This document shows positions 8,471 to 16,123 of a stretch of DNA of 32,201 nucleotides, piece by piece. Position 1 is the stretch's first letter; the number at the start of each line of letters is the position of its first letter. The notes under the pieces are model-generated. The model did not search any database and had not been told where the DNA came from. It saw nothing but the letters and a program-made list of their open reading frames with translations. This stretch comes from Methylococcales bacterium (lineage in GTDB: Bacteria; Pseudomonadota; Gammaproteobacteria; Methylococcales; Methylomonadaceae): positions 1 to 32,201 of the forward strand of contig JAGLEW010000053.1 of assembly GCA_023144875.1 (NCBI GenBank). The letters run 5' to 3'. A program made the translations under genes and the position numbers.

Positions 8471-9597
8471 TGAATCACCTGATTATGATGAGTGCGGGAG
8501 AGGCATCGGGTGATCAACATGCCGCCAATATGTTTTTGGAAATACAGGCGCAAAATTCAGCTATTCAAGCCATTGGTATGGGGGCTAAAAAAATGCGCGA
8601 GGCGGGGGTTAAAATTGCGTACGATTCCTCTGCCATTGGGGTGATTGGTGTCGTTGAAATTTTAAGGCATTATCGAGATATTAAAAAAGCGATGAAAATT
8701 ATGAAGGCGCTTATTATTAATAAACGCCCTGATTTATTGATTTGTATTGATTATAAGGAATTTAATTTAAGGCTCGCGCAATTTGCGAAGCGTGAGGGAG
8801 TTAAAGTTTTATTTTATGTAAGCCCGCAGGTATGGGCATCTCGGCCTAAGCGTGTGGTAACGTATGGTCAGGCGATTGATAAAATGGCGGTTATTTTTCC
8901 TTTTGAAACCGCCTATTACGAGGCTGAAAATATTCCTGTGGCTTATGTCGGTCACCCTTCGGTAGATAAGGTCAAACCGTTACACACAAAAGCGGAGGCA
9001 ATTAAATTATTTGGTTTGCATTCAGAGATACCTATTATTGGTTTGTTACCAGGGAGTCGAACCAATGAAATTAAACGCATGTTGCCCGTTATGTTAAACG
9101 CAGTCATCCAAATACAAAAAAAATTTCCTCAAGCGAAATTTTTATTACCTCAAGCGGATTCAGTCAGTGATGCGCTACTCCATTCTTTTTTGAAGAATAA
9201 CGAGGTTAAGGTAATTAAAAATCAGCCTTATGATGCGATGCAATGTTGTGATGCGGTAATGACTACCTCAGGAACTGCGACTTTAGAAGTGGCTTTATTG
9301 AATATTCCAATGGTAATTGTGTATAAATTATCATCATTGACGTATTTATTAGCGCGCTATTTGGTTAATATAAAATCCATTGGATTACCAAATATTATCG
9401 TGGGTACGCCAATTATTAAGGAATTAATTCAGCATCATGCCACGGCTGACAATATGAGCGCAGAAATAATTAAAATTTTAAAGGATGATGTTTACCGACA
9501 GGAAATGCAAGCGGCATTAAAACAGGTAAGAGTCAAGCTAGGAAAAGGCGAGGGGTCTAAAAATATGGCAAGAATCGTATTGGAGATGTTGGCTTAA
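8470..9597 (+). CDS. lpxB: Lipid-A-disaccharide synthase
   Basis: Peripheral inner-membrane GT19 glycosyltransferase that joins UDP-2,3-diacylglucosamine and lipid X to give the tetraacyl disaccharide 1-phosphate in lipid A synthesis. The product is 375 aa, the standard length. The N-terminal motif MMSAGEASGDQHAA, the segment YVSPQVWASRPKRV, and the donor-site motif LLPGSRTNEI followed by TTSGTATLEVALL are all family hallmarks. Its start codon shares a base with the stop of the preceding cytochrome gene and has no clear Shine-Dalgarno sequence, so translation probably depends on termination-reinitiation. This is an unusual place for lpxB, which is most often in the lpxD-fabZ-lpxA-lpxB cluster. 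It converges with the tRNA-Cys gene. Confidence 0.96.
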   Translation: MNHLIMMSAGEASGDQHAANMFLEIQAQNSAIQAIGMGAKKMREAGVKIAYDSSAIGVIGVVEILRHYRDIKKAMKIMKALIINKRPDLLICIDYKEFNLRLAQFAKREGVKVLFYVSPQVWASRPKRVVTYGQAIDKMAVIFPFETAYYEAENIPVAYVGHPSVDKVKPLHTKAEAIKLFGLHSEIPIIGLLPGSRTNEIKRMLPVMLNAVIQIQKKFPQAKFLLPQADSVSDALLHSFLKNNEVKVIKNQPYDAMQCCDAVMTTSGTATLEVALLNIPMVIVYKLSSLTYLLARYLVNIKSIGLPNIIVGTPIIKELIQHHATADNMSAEIIKILKDDVYRQEMQAALKQVRVKLGKGEGSKNMARIVLEMLA

Positions 9598-9627
9598 ATG
9601 AGTGATTTGAACTGTTAAGATAAAACG

Positions 9628-9701
9628 TGGAGGCTGCGACCAGAATCGAACTGGTGTAGATGGCTTTGCAGGCCACTGCATAACCATTTTGCTACGCAGC
9701 C
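9628..9701 (-). tRNA. tRNA-Cys (GCA)
   Basis: The reverse strand folds as a 74-nt cloverleaf including an encoded CCA. The acceptor stem pairs GGCTGCG with CGCAGCC, the T-loop carries TTCGATT, and the anticodon loop CTGCAAA contains GCA. The discriminator base is T (U73), the expected identity element for cysteine. It lies downstream of tRNA-Gly on the same strand. Confidence 0.95.
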
Positions 9702-9721
9702 TTTAAGATGAGCGATTAAAC

Positions 9722-9753
9722 AAAAAAGCCGCAATTATTAGTGCGGCTTTTTT
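9722..9753 (-). terminator. Strong bidirectional hairpin between tRNA-Gly and tRNA-Cys
   Basis: AAAAAAGCCGCA pairs perfectly with TGCGGCTTTTTT around an 8-nt loop, so either strand ends in a run of T. For lpxB transcription it would act as a rho-independent terminator. For the tRNA strand it lies between the two tRNA genes, where it should stop or attenuate transcription into tRNA-Cys, or serve as a processing site. Confidence 0.8.
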
Positions 9754-9759
9754 AAATTT

Positions 9760-9834
9760 TGGAGCGGGAAACGAGATTCGAACTCGCGACCCCAACCTTG
9801 GCAAGGTTGTGCTCTACCACTGAGCTATTCCCGC
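9760..9834 (-). tRNA. tRNA-Gly (GCC)
   Basis: A 75-nt cloverleaf with encoded CCA on the reverse strand. The acceptor stem pairs GCGGGAA with TTCCCGC, the D arm contains GCTCAGTGGTAGAGC, the anticodon loop TTGCCAA contains GCC, and the T arm has GAGTTCGAATCTC. The discriminator base is T, normal for glycine in bacteria. Confidence 0.96.
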
Positions 9835-9853
9835 ATGTCATTTTATTTTTGGA

Positions 9854-9882
9854 ATTATGCCAATAAAAATAACCTTTGTCAA
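9854..9882 (-). promoter_or_regulatory. Sigma-70 promoter of tRNA-Gly
   Basis: The reverse strand reads TTGACA, a 17-bp spacer, then CATAAT. That is a perfect -35 and a five-of-six -10 at ideal spacing. Initiation would fall near 9847, about a dozen bases before the mature tRNA 5' end. The -35 begins 4 bp after the stop codon of the upstream membrane-protein gene. Confidence 0.78.
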
Positions 9883-9885
9883 TAT

Positions 9886-10416
9886 TTATTGAATATCAAC
9901 CACCAATGTCCAACCTTTACGGCCTTGACAGTTGCCTTTTGACAAAACTTCTATTTGTGCGATGCCATTTTTCTTACCTACATAGTCACTCAGGGCTAAG
10001 ACTTTAACCGCAGTTCCTTCGGGTTGTTGCTTACAAGGACTTTCAACGCCTTTTTCTTCGCTGTCATCAAAGGCCATCACACTATCAGGGGAGGCGACCA
10101 TGCTGATAGAACCATTTCCGCCTAAACTATTTGCCCCTTTTAAACTATATTGTTGCCCGATAGTTAAGGTTTTAAGCGTCGTAGTGGGAACCGTGTTTTT
10201 ACTGCCAGAACTCATAATTACAATTAAAACGAGAATGACTAATCCGCCAATTGCACCAAAAAAGACTTTTGGATTAGACTCTTTTAGCCCCATTGCATTC
10301 TCTAATAATTTATTTACTGGCTTTTCAGGGGCTGCCGCTTCAGGGGCGGGGGTTTCTGTGGGCGTTTTTTCTGGAGTTTCAGTTGCTTTATTTTCAGTTT
10401 CTTCAGAATTACTCAT
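9886..10416 (-). CDS. Uncharacterised single-pass membrane protein with acidic Pro/Glu-rich N-terminus
   Basis: I do not recognise this 176-aa protein. Residues 1-48 are a low-complexity Thr/Pro/Glu/Ala segment without a signal peptide. Residues about 50-69 are one membrane helix (VFFGAIGGLVILVLIVIMSS), and residues 85-176 form a small beta-rich domain with two cysteines (C128, C162). The order suggests an N-in, C-out topology with a periplasmic domain that could hold one disulfide. The C-terminal domain loosely recalls bacterial SH3-like folds, but that is only an impression. A good Shine-Dalgarno sequence (AAGAGGAAA) precedes the start. It is transcribed toward the tRNA-Gly gene, whose promoter begins right after its stop codon. 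A 165-bp spacer separates it from the preceding gene on the same strand. Confidence 0.7.
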   Translation of the reverse strand: MSNSEETENKATETPEKTPTETPAPEAAAPEKPVNKLLENAMGLKESNPKVFFGAIGGLVILVLIVIMSSGSKNTVPTTTLKTLTIGQQYSLKGANSLGGNGSISMVASPDSVMAFDDSEEKGVESPCKQQPEGTAVKVLALSDYVGKKNGIAQIEVLSKGNCQGRKGWTLVVDIQ

Positions 10417-10581
10417 TTATTTTCCTCTTGCAGATTCATTATTATTATAAATATCCTATTGGATAATAGTCTCTGTCGTTCACATATTATGTCAACACAG
10501 GGTGTAGCAAAGTCAAATTATAACGCTAGTTTCTCAAGATACCATAAGCAGATGAAAAAACTCAATTTTGTTTGACTAAAT

Positions 10582-12162
10582 TTATAACATTTTTTCATTG
10601 TCCTCTTCCATTATTAGGTCTTGATGAGTGGCATCCTCGAATTGTCTGCATTCAAAACGCCAATAGCCAAAGCCGATACTTTTTTTATTTAAAAGTTCGA
10701 TCCAAATGTGCTCAGAGACAAGTTGTAACTCAATTATATCCTGCTCTTTTAATAAATAAGAATTAATAATGATAAAACGTTTATCTTCGCCCGTTTCTTG
10801 TTTTTGTTGATAAAACAAGGCTTTTTGAGCAATACTTTCATCATGTTCATCCCGAAAAGAAAAAGAGGCGGCGTGAACCTCAGCCGTGATGAGTGAAATA
10901 TTAAATTCAAGATAATAGCTTCTATGTTTATCAATCGTAATTTTAGAGACAACCCCTAATAGCCGATGGTTTTGCTGGCTGTCTATTTTTCTAAAACTAA
11001 TCAAACTGCCAATTGAAAGGGTTTCTTTGTTATCAAACAGATAGGATAACCCTTGTGGTGAGGATGATTCTCCTCTGTATTCTAAGGGGTCATGTTGTTT
11101 TCGTGCATTTGAGCACAATAAATCATACGTATTTTCCAACCCAATGCTAAAAAAACGATCCAACCGGTCTACAAAACACGCGGATTCATCGGCAAGCTTT
11201 CCCAGCCAGCATTGATCTAAATAATCCAATAATTCGAAGGATAATTTAGCATTAAAATTAATAGTAAAACGATTACCTGTTGTTGCGGTTTTTTTCAGAT
11301 ATCTCGTTTCTTTATGAAGGCGCGTAAGATTAAAGTAAAGTTGTTTAAATTCACTTTCTTCTTCTTTTTCTTCAAATGTTGGTGGCATATCTTCATCAAT
11401 ATGAACGAAGCATTGTAACGCTTGAGTCACAATCGGCTGTTCTTCTAACTGGGGAAGCGCGCTGAGTTTATTTAACGATTCATAAATATGTTGTAATTCG
11501 TCTTGCGTTAACGTCGCTGTGTCTAAAAGACTCAATAATAATATTTGAATGTAACTTTGAGTCACACTACTGCTATCACTTGGGTGGTCTAAATCATCGG
11601 GAACTTTGACCGTGTTTTTTTTATGCTGAATGCTCAGCTTATAAAGTGAATGAAAATCCATCCAGACCCAATCCGCAATTGGGATGCGCATCATATAATA
11701 GCTCGTCATCATATACCCATAAGCCTTAATGGTTCGTTGCAATGACAAGGCGGTATTTTTCCCCTGAAACCAATGCATGGTACGAGGTTTCGTGAGTTCT
11801 TTGACGCAAATCCAATAACCTAAAGTGAATTCCTTCTCAATCTCTAATAAAAAGGTGCTGATGTTTTGCCCATTTTCACACCGTGGAAAGCCCATTTTTA
11901 AAAGCTTTGATCGTAAATAATCTTGGATATCAAAAAAGGCAGGCTTTAGGGTTTCAAGCGTATTAAGTCTGAGTTGCACCCCCATTTTAGTCTGATTTAA
12001 TTCGGTAAGAAAATCACGAAAGACAAGAGTCGTTAACGTAGGGTTGGCAACAGGGAGCTCAAGGATCCACTGTTCAAGCGTTTCATGCTCATAAGCGGCT
12101 AAATTATTAGAGGATGTTTTTAAAGGGGGAATCTCTAAAAAACAAGAATTTATCACGGGCAC
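10582..12162 (-). CDS. Uncharacterised 526-aa protein, possible FimW/PilZ-like c-di-GMP-related family
   Basis: The largest unrecognised gene here. Its first half is alpha-helical with a layout I associate with large gammaproteobacterial proteins of unknown function: NP followed by LN and RL, later GYW, then an aromatic-rich helix and a WVWMDFHSLYKLS segment, then a leucine-rich stretch and an acidic linker near residue 270. The last 110 residues look beta-rich (SIGSLISFRK, LLGVVSKITI) and resemble degenerate PilZ-type domains, but the canonical RxxxR and D/NxSxxG c-di-GMP motifs are not seen. No signal peptide or membrane segment is visible. The frame opens with GTG at 12162; a GTG two codons later (12156) is better spaced from GAAGAGG and may be the real start. 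It follows the PQQ-linked permease gene by 27 bp on the same strand, so it may be co-transcribed. Confidence 0.6.
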   Translation of the reverse strand: MPVINSCFLEIPPLKTSSNNLAAYEHETLEQWILELPVANPTLTTLVFRDFLTELNQTKMGVQLRLNTLETLKPAFFDIQDYLRSKLLKMGFPRCENGQNISTFLLEIEKEFTLGYWICVKELTKPRTMHWFQGKNTALSLQRTIKAYGYMMTSYYMMRIPIADWVWMDFHSLYKLSIQHKKNTVKVPDDLDHPSDSSSVTQSYIQILLLSLLDTATLTQDELQHIYESLNKLSALPQLEEQPIVTQALQCFVHIDEDMPPTFEEKEEESEFKQLYFNLTRLHKETRYLKKTATTGNRFTINFNAKLSFELLDYLDQCWLGKLADESACFVDRLDRFFSIGLENTYDLLCSNARKQHDPLEYRGESSSPQGLSYLFDNKETLSIGSLISFRKIDSQQNHRLLGVVSKITIDKHRSYYLEFNISLITAEVHAASFSFRDEHDESIAQKALFYQQKQETGEDKRFIIINSYLLKEQDIIELQLVSEHIWIELLNKKSIGFGYWRFECRQFEDATHQDLIMEEDNEKML

Positions 12163-12189
12163 CTCTTCACGATTTAACGAATATTAGAT

Positions 12190-12993
12190 TCATTTCCCAC
12201 CTTTTTTTACCATCATTCCTTTTGAGGGGTTATAGCCTACAATTGCGATCAGCATAAAAATAATAAAAGCGGCTAAGGTGACCCAAAAAGCGTATTGGTT
12301 AAACTGACCATACAAGGCAAACCGAATCAGTTCAACCGCTTGGGAAAAAGGATTATAAAGCGCTAAATTATAAAGGAAAAGGCTGGATTCTTTAATTTTC
12401 CACAGAGGATATAGGGCAGTAGACATAAAGAACATGGGAAAAATGACAAAATTCATCACCCCTGCAAAATTTTCTAATTGTTTGATAAAAGAGGATAACA
12501 GCAAACCTAATGCGCCCAGCATGAGTCCTGATAAAATTAACACAGGAAACAAATAGACATACCCAATGGTCGGCGGTTGAATGTCATAACTCCACGCAAT
12601 CGCTAAAAAAACATACACTTGTAAAATAGAGACCACGGTTCCCGCAATCAGTTTGCAGATTAATAAAAACCACCGGGGTAAGGGGCAGACCATTAAAATA
12701 CGCATACTGCCCATCTCACGGTCATAAACCATTGATAGAGAGCTTTGCATACCATTAAAAAGTTGAATCATTCCCACCAACCCAGGGGCGATATAAACCT
12801 CATACAAAATATAGGTTTCATAAGGGGGGGTAATTGCTAAGCCTAAAGCGGCTCTAAACCCTGTGGCAAACACAAATAACCAAATTAAAGGGCGAACCAA
12901 TGCCGATATAAATCGCTCTTTTTGTTTTAAAAAACGTAATAACTCACGACTAATAATCCCTACCATGACGCGCCAAAAATGCACAATAATCAT
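12190..12993 (-). CDS. ABC-2 type permease of the PQQ-alcohol-oxidation-associated transporter (PedC-like)
   Basis: Inner-membrane permease of 267 aa with about six hydrophobic segments and the ABC-2 fold, the type found in ABC systems of the DrrB/NodJ kind. The segment VYDREMGSMRILMVCPLPRWFLL matches the conserved cytoplasmic coupling region of that family (first 20 residues VYDREMGSMRILMVCPLPRW). Its start overlaps the stop of the ATPase gene by 4 bp (ATGA). With the ATPase, beta-propeller and substrate-binding genes before it, this fits the PedA1A2BC-type locus of Pseudomonas putida, which accompanies PQQ-dependent alcohol dehydrogenases. In P. putida that system is needed for growth that relies on lanthanides at low concentration. 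The transported substrate is not proven. An ABC-2 exporter-type permease together with a periplasmic binding protein is mechanistically odd for import. Confidence 0.82.
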   Translation of the reverse strand: MIIVHFWRVMVGIISRELLRFLKQKERFISALVRPLIWLFVFATGFRAALGLAITPPYETYILYEVYIAPGLVGMIQLFNGMQSSLSMVYDREMGSMRILMVCPLPRWFLLICKLIAGTVVSILQVYVFLAIAWSYDIQPPTIGYVYLFPVLILSGLMLGALGLLLSSFIKQLENFAGVMNFVIFPMFFMSTALYPLWKIKESSLFLYNLALYNPFSQAVELIRFALYGQFNQYAFWVTLAAFIIFMLIAIVGYNPSKGMMVKKGGK

Positions 12994-13724
12994 TTTTCCA
13001 CCCCATGTGTCAGCTTATAAAACGCGGCACTAATACTATCCGTTTCAGTTTTTAATAAAACATGATTAACCGAACCACGAGCTTTAATTTCACCTTGATG
13101 TAAAATTAACAAGTGATCATCAGGGTAAATTTCATCAATAAGATGACTGGCCCATAATACGGATAAGGCTTGATTTTCGGCTAATTGATGTATATGTTCA
13201 ACAATACTTTTACGGCTAGGTAAATCTAAGCCGACCGTGGGTTCATCTAACAATAATAGTGATGGCTTGTGTAGTAATGCTCTGGCAATTTCGACGCGGC
13301 GTTTATGGCCTCCGTTTAATTGGCGAACTTTTTCGTAGCGACGCTCATACATATTAAGGCGTTCTAATTCCTCTTGGATCTGTTTGTTGCCTTGTTTACG
13401 AGAAATGCCATGCAGTGCTAGATGGTAGCGTAAATTTTGCAATACCGTTAAGTCAATGTCCAATGTGGTTTGTTGATAAACCACCCCTAATCGCATTAAT
13501 GCCTGTCGCGATTGTTTTTTAATATCAAAACCACATAAACTTATACGACCTTGGTGAGTATCATATAGGCGTGTAATCAGCGAAAACAAGGTACTTTTCC
13601 CCGCGCCATTAGGCCCTAATAAAACCGTGCATTGCCCGCCTCTCAGGCTAAAATTAATACGGTTGAGGGCTTTTTTTTTGCCGTAAGCAAAGCTTAAATT
13701 TTCAATAGTTAACGCTGTTTTCAT
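12990..13724 (-). CDS. ABC transporter ATPase of the PQQ-alcohol-oxidation-associated system (PedB-like)
   Basis: Cytoplasmic ATPase of 244 aa that energises the adjoining permease. All ABC motifs are visible: Walker A GPNGAGKST, Q-loop VVYQQT, signature LNGGHKRRVEIARALL, Walker B LLLLDEPTVGLD and the H-loop WASHLIDE. The signature LNGGH in place of LSGGQ is characteristic of ATPases from PQQ-dependent alcohol oxidation loci. The frame stays open 7 codons upstream of the chosen start. I prefer the ATG at 13722-13724 because it begins the family sequence MKTALTIENLSFAYG and overlaps the stop of the propeller gene by exactly 4 bp, like the other junctions in the operon. Its own stop overlaps the permease start by 4 bp. 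Confidence 0.9.
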   Translation of the reverse strand: MKTALTIENLSFAYGKKKALNRINFSLRGGQCTVLLGPNGAGKSTLFSLITRLYDTHQGRISLCGFDIKKQSRQALMRLGVVYQQTTLDIDLTVLQNLRYHLALHGISRKQGNKQIQEELERLNMYERRYEKVRQLNGGHKRRVEIARALLHKPSLLLLDEPTVGLDLPSRKSIVEHIHQLAENQALSVLWASHLIDEIYPDDHLLILHQGEIKARGSVNHVLLKTETDSISAAFYKLTHGVEK

Positions 13725-14683
13725 GGTGTAACCGCAACGCCCCAAGGATAACGACCTACCCCAACCGATTTTGTGACTTTATGGTTTTCTAAATCAATAA
13801 TAGAAATATCATTACTCATACCATTGGTGGTATAGAGTCGTTGTTGATCGGGCGAAAAAGCTAAATTCCACACCCTCTGCCCCACTAATAAAAATTTCTC
13901 GACCTTAAACGTTTTTGCATTGATCACCGCCACTCGGTTGGCAGCTCCCATAGCGACATAGGCGTATGTTCCTTGTTTATTGATGACGACTCCAACGGGT
14001 AAAATTTTATCGCGGTTGACTCCTTGAATGCTTAAGGGAATCGTTTGAATGATTTTTTTAGTGGCTACATCCAATACCATTAATGTACCTGCCATTTCAG
14101 AGGTAACCCATAATTGTTTGCTATCTTGAGTAAAGGATAAGGCTCTAGGACGAGGATCGACCAAGGTATTTTCAGTAATTTCTAACGTTTTGGTATTAAT
14201 CCAATGTACCATATTGGTAGTTTCTGACGCACTCACGAGCCATTGATTATCAGGGCTTACCGCAATACCTTCAGGCTCGACACCCACCTTAATAGTTTTG
14301 ATGGCTTTCTTATTGGCAATATCAATGACAGTTACCATACTGTCGTCTTCATTTGATACATAAAGTCTATCCCCCTTTGGCGACAGCGCAAACGTTTCAG
14401 GGTCTTCGCCTGAAGGTAATTGTCCAACTTCTTTTAAGGTTTTAAGATCAATAATTCGGATGGTGTCATCATCGCTGGTCGCTATATACAACTGTTTATT
14501 ATCAGGACTAATTTCTATTCCGCGAGGTCGTTGTCCTACGGTGACGGTTTTAACTAACACCCCTTTGATCGGATCCACAATTGCAATTGTATTGTCTTTT
14601 TCCAAGCTAACAAAGACGGTTTCAGCGTGTACGGTGGTCATAAAATAGAAACAGAGACCTAAGTTTAAAAGCCATTTTTTCAT
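13721..14683 (-). CDS. Periplasmic YVTN beta-propeller protein of the PQQ-linked ABC operon
   Basis: Secreted protein of 320 aa. A signal peptide (about residues 1-20, ending VHA-E) is followed by roughly seven blades of the YVTN/YncE type. Repeated phrases such as VGQRPRGIEISPDNKQLYIA, VGVEPEGIAVSPDNQWLVSA and VGRYPWGVAVTP mark the blades. This matches the beta-propeller protein found beside PQQ-dependent alcohol catabolism genes. It may be an accessory or ligand-binding partner of the transporter, but its biochemical role is unsettled. I chose the ATG at 14681-14683, which gives MKKWLLNLGLCFYF and a 4-bp overlap with the preceding stop; an ATG five codons upstream (14698) is possible. Confidence 0.87.
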   Translation of the reverse strand: MKKWLLNLGLCFYFMTTVHAETVFVSLEKDNTIAIVDPIKGVLVKTVTVGQRPRGIEISPDNKQLYIATSDDDTIRIIDLKTLKEVGQLPSGEDPETFALSPKGDRLYVSNEDDSMVTVIDIANKKAIKTIKVGVEPEGIAVSPDNQWLVSASETTNMVHWINTKTLEITENTLVDPRPRALSFTQDSKQLWVTSEMAGTLMVLDVATKKIIQTIPLSIQGVNRDKILPVGVVINKQGTYAYVAMGAANRVAVINAKTFKVEKFLLVGQRVWNLAFSPDQQRLYTTNGMSNDISIIDLENHKVTKSVGVGRYPWGVAVTP

Positions 14684-15876
14684 TGTTTTTTCTCGCATCT
14701 CGCCTCAGGGGCATCATAGCCCAAGGTATCGAGTTCAGTTTTTGGATGTAAAAAACCTTCAACTGGTGCCACGCTAACTAAAGAGCGAGGGGCGGCCAAT
14801 AAAATAGGTTGTCTTAGTTGTCCATTCCATTTCCTAAAAGATAACGATTTACCTTTATAACCCTGTAAGACCAGCTGATCGCTTAACAAATAATTTTTAA
14901 TGGGGATAAATTGATTTGTTTTTGTACGAACAGAAGCTTCACCAATGGCTTTTACCGCTAAGTAGGCGCCATAATCTTCCTCTTTCATGGTGCGTTTTGC
15001 CATTTCTTTAAAACGATTTTGCATTTGTACCGCCCCCCATTGTTCATGAGAGAGGTGCCATGAGGTGGCAATTAACCCTTGCGTCCCAATAATAGGACGT
15101 GGCAACCACGTTCGATAGCTTAAATACTCGCCAAAACTGCCGTGTTCATCCGCCACCACTAAGACATCATAATCTTTAATGTCCTGTGTAAAAACAGGAA
15201 TATCCGATTGTGCGGTGCGACGTGCGTCGTAGGTGTGCGCCCATTTTTTTTCAGCGACAATTTTTAAGCCAAATTTTTTCGCCGCTCGTTTAAATGCCTC
15301 ACCATACAAACGATCACTATCAAGCGAACCTGTGACTAAAAACCATTTTTTCCAGCGTTTTTTTAACATAAACTGTGCTAACGCATCTGCACGCATGGCA
15401 CGACTTGGCTGTAAATGCAGCACATTAGCACGACATTGCTGCCCTCGCAAACCATCATCACGAGTGGTCACATCAAATAATAACTTTTGTTGTGCCGCGT
15501 CTAAATCCGCTAACTGTTTTAATTTCACGACGGGTAAATTGACCACCACAAAATTAATATCGGCAGGAATATGATTTAAAAAAGCTTTTTTAATATCGCC
15601 CTTAATAGGCACAATGATTTTAGTTAACTGATATTGTTGCCCTGTAAATTTACCCGTTGTATTATTTTCTTCCAGTGCTATTTTAGCTCCCATGACCCCT
15701 TTATTTTGAATGAAAGGATCAAGATTAGAAAGCGCGGCAGGCACCACTCGTTCTTGAGAAAAATAAGCAATTTTAATGATTTGTTTTGTTTTTGCTGGCG
15801 GTTTTGCAACACTTATTGATGGCGCACTTAAACTTACCATTAGCGAGCATAATAAAATAGGGCGAAAAATTCTCAT
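14680..15876 (-). CDS. Periplasmic substrate-binding protein of the PQQ-linked ABC operon (PedA-like)
   Basis: First gene of the operon. The 398-aa product has a signal peptide (about 1-25, ending SVA-KPP) and a type I periplasmic binding fold like that of branched-chain amino-acid receptors. The segment DVTTRDDGLRGQQCRANVLH followed by QPSRAMRADALAQFM is highly characteristic of the substrate-binding protein from PQQ-dependent alcohol dehydrogenase loci. Three cysteines are seen in the mature part (one at the QQC site, one near the C-terminus in EARCEKKQ, and none paired obviously). The ligand is unknown; in Pseudomonas the homologous locus is linked to alcohol sensing or lanthanide supply. 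It is divergent from the Hsp70-like gene across 247 bp, and its promoter should lie there. Confidence 0.87.
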   Translation of the reverse strand: MRIFRPILLCSLMVSLSAPSISVAKPPAKTKQIIKIAYFSQERVVPAALSNLDPFIQNKGVMGAKIALEENNTTGKFTGQQYQLTKIIVPIKGDIKKAFLNHIPADINFVVVNLPVVKLKQLADLDAAQQKLLFDVTTRDDGLRGQQCRANVLHLQPSRAMRADALAQFMLKKRWKKWFLVTGSLDSDRLYGEAFKRAAKKFGLKIVAEKKWAHTYDARRTAQSDIPVFTQDIKDYDVLVVADEHGSFGEYLSYRTWLPRPIIGTQGLIATSWHLSHEQWGAVQMQNRFKEMAKRTMKEEDYGAYLAVKAIGEASVRTKTNQFIPIKNYLLSDQLVLQGYKGKSLSFRKWNGQLRQPILLAAPRSLVSVAPVEGFLHPKTELDTLGYDAPEARCEKKQ

Positions 15877-16123
15877 AAAATTAACAGAATAAATAAGGAA
15901 AGGGTCTGTTTTAGATCGTGCTGTGCGTCAAGTGTCATATTAATCACCTAATGATACTAGAATTTGAACATTGACTTTTAATTTTGTTTTAAAGGTTATT
16001 GAAAGGAACTTTCAGTTCAATACTTCAAGATGTAATATCTTAATCTAAAAACCGATGCTAAAAAAGATAGCGTTTCTTTTTAAGACTCATTAAACTCTCT
16101 TTTTTCCTTAAAAAATAACCATT

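Noticed and set aside
10100..10450. 116-codon open frame on the plus strand
   Set aside because: It is antisense to the membrane-protein gene, has no recognisable domain, and mirrors that gene's low-complexity segment.
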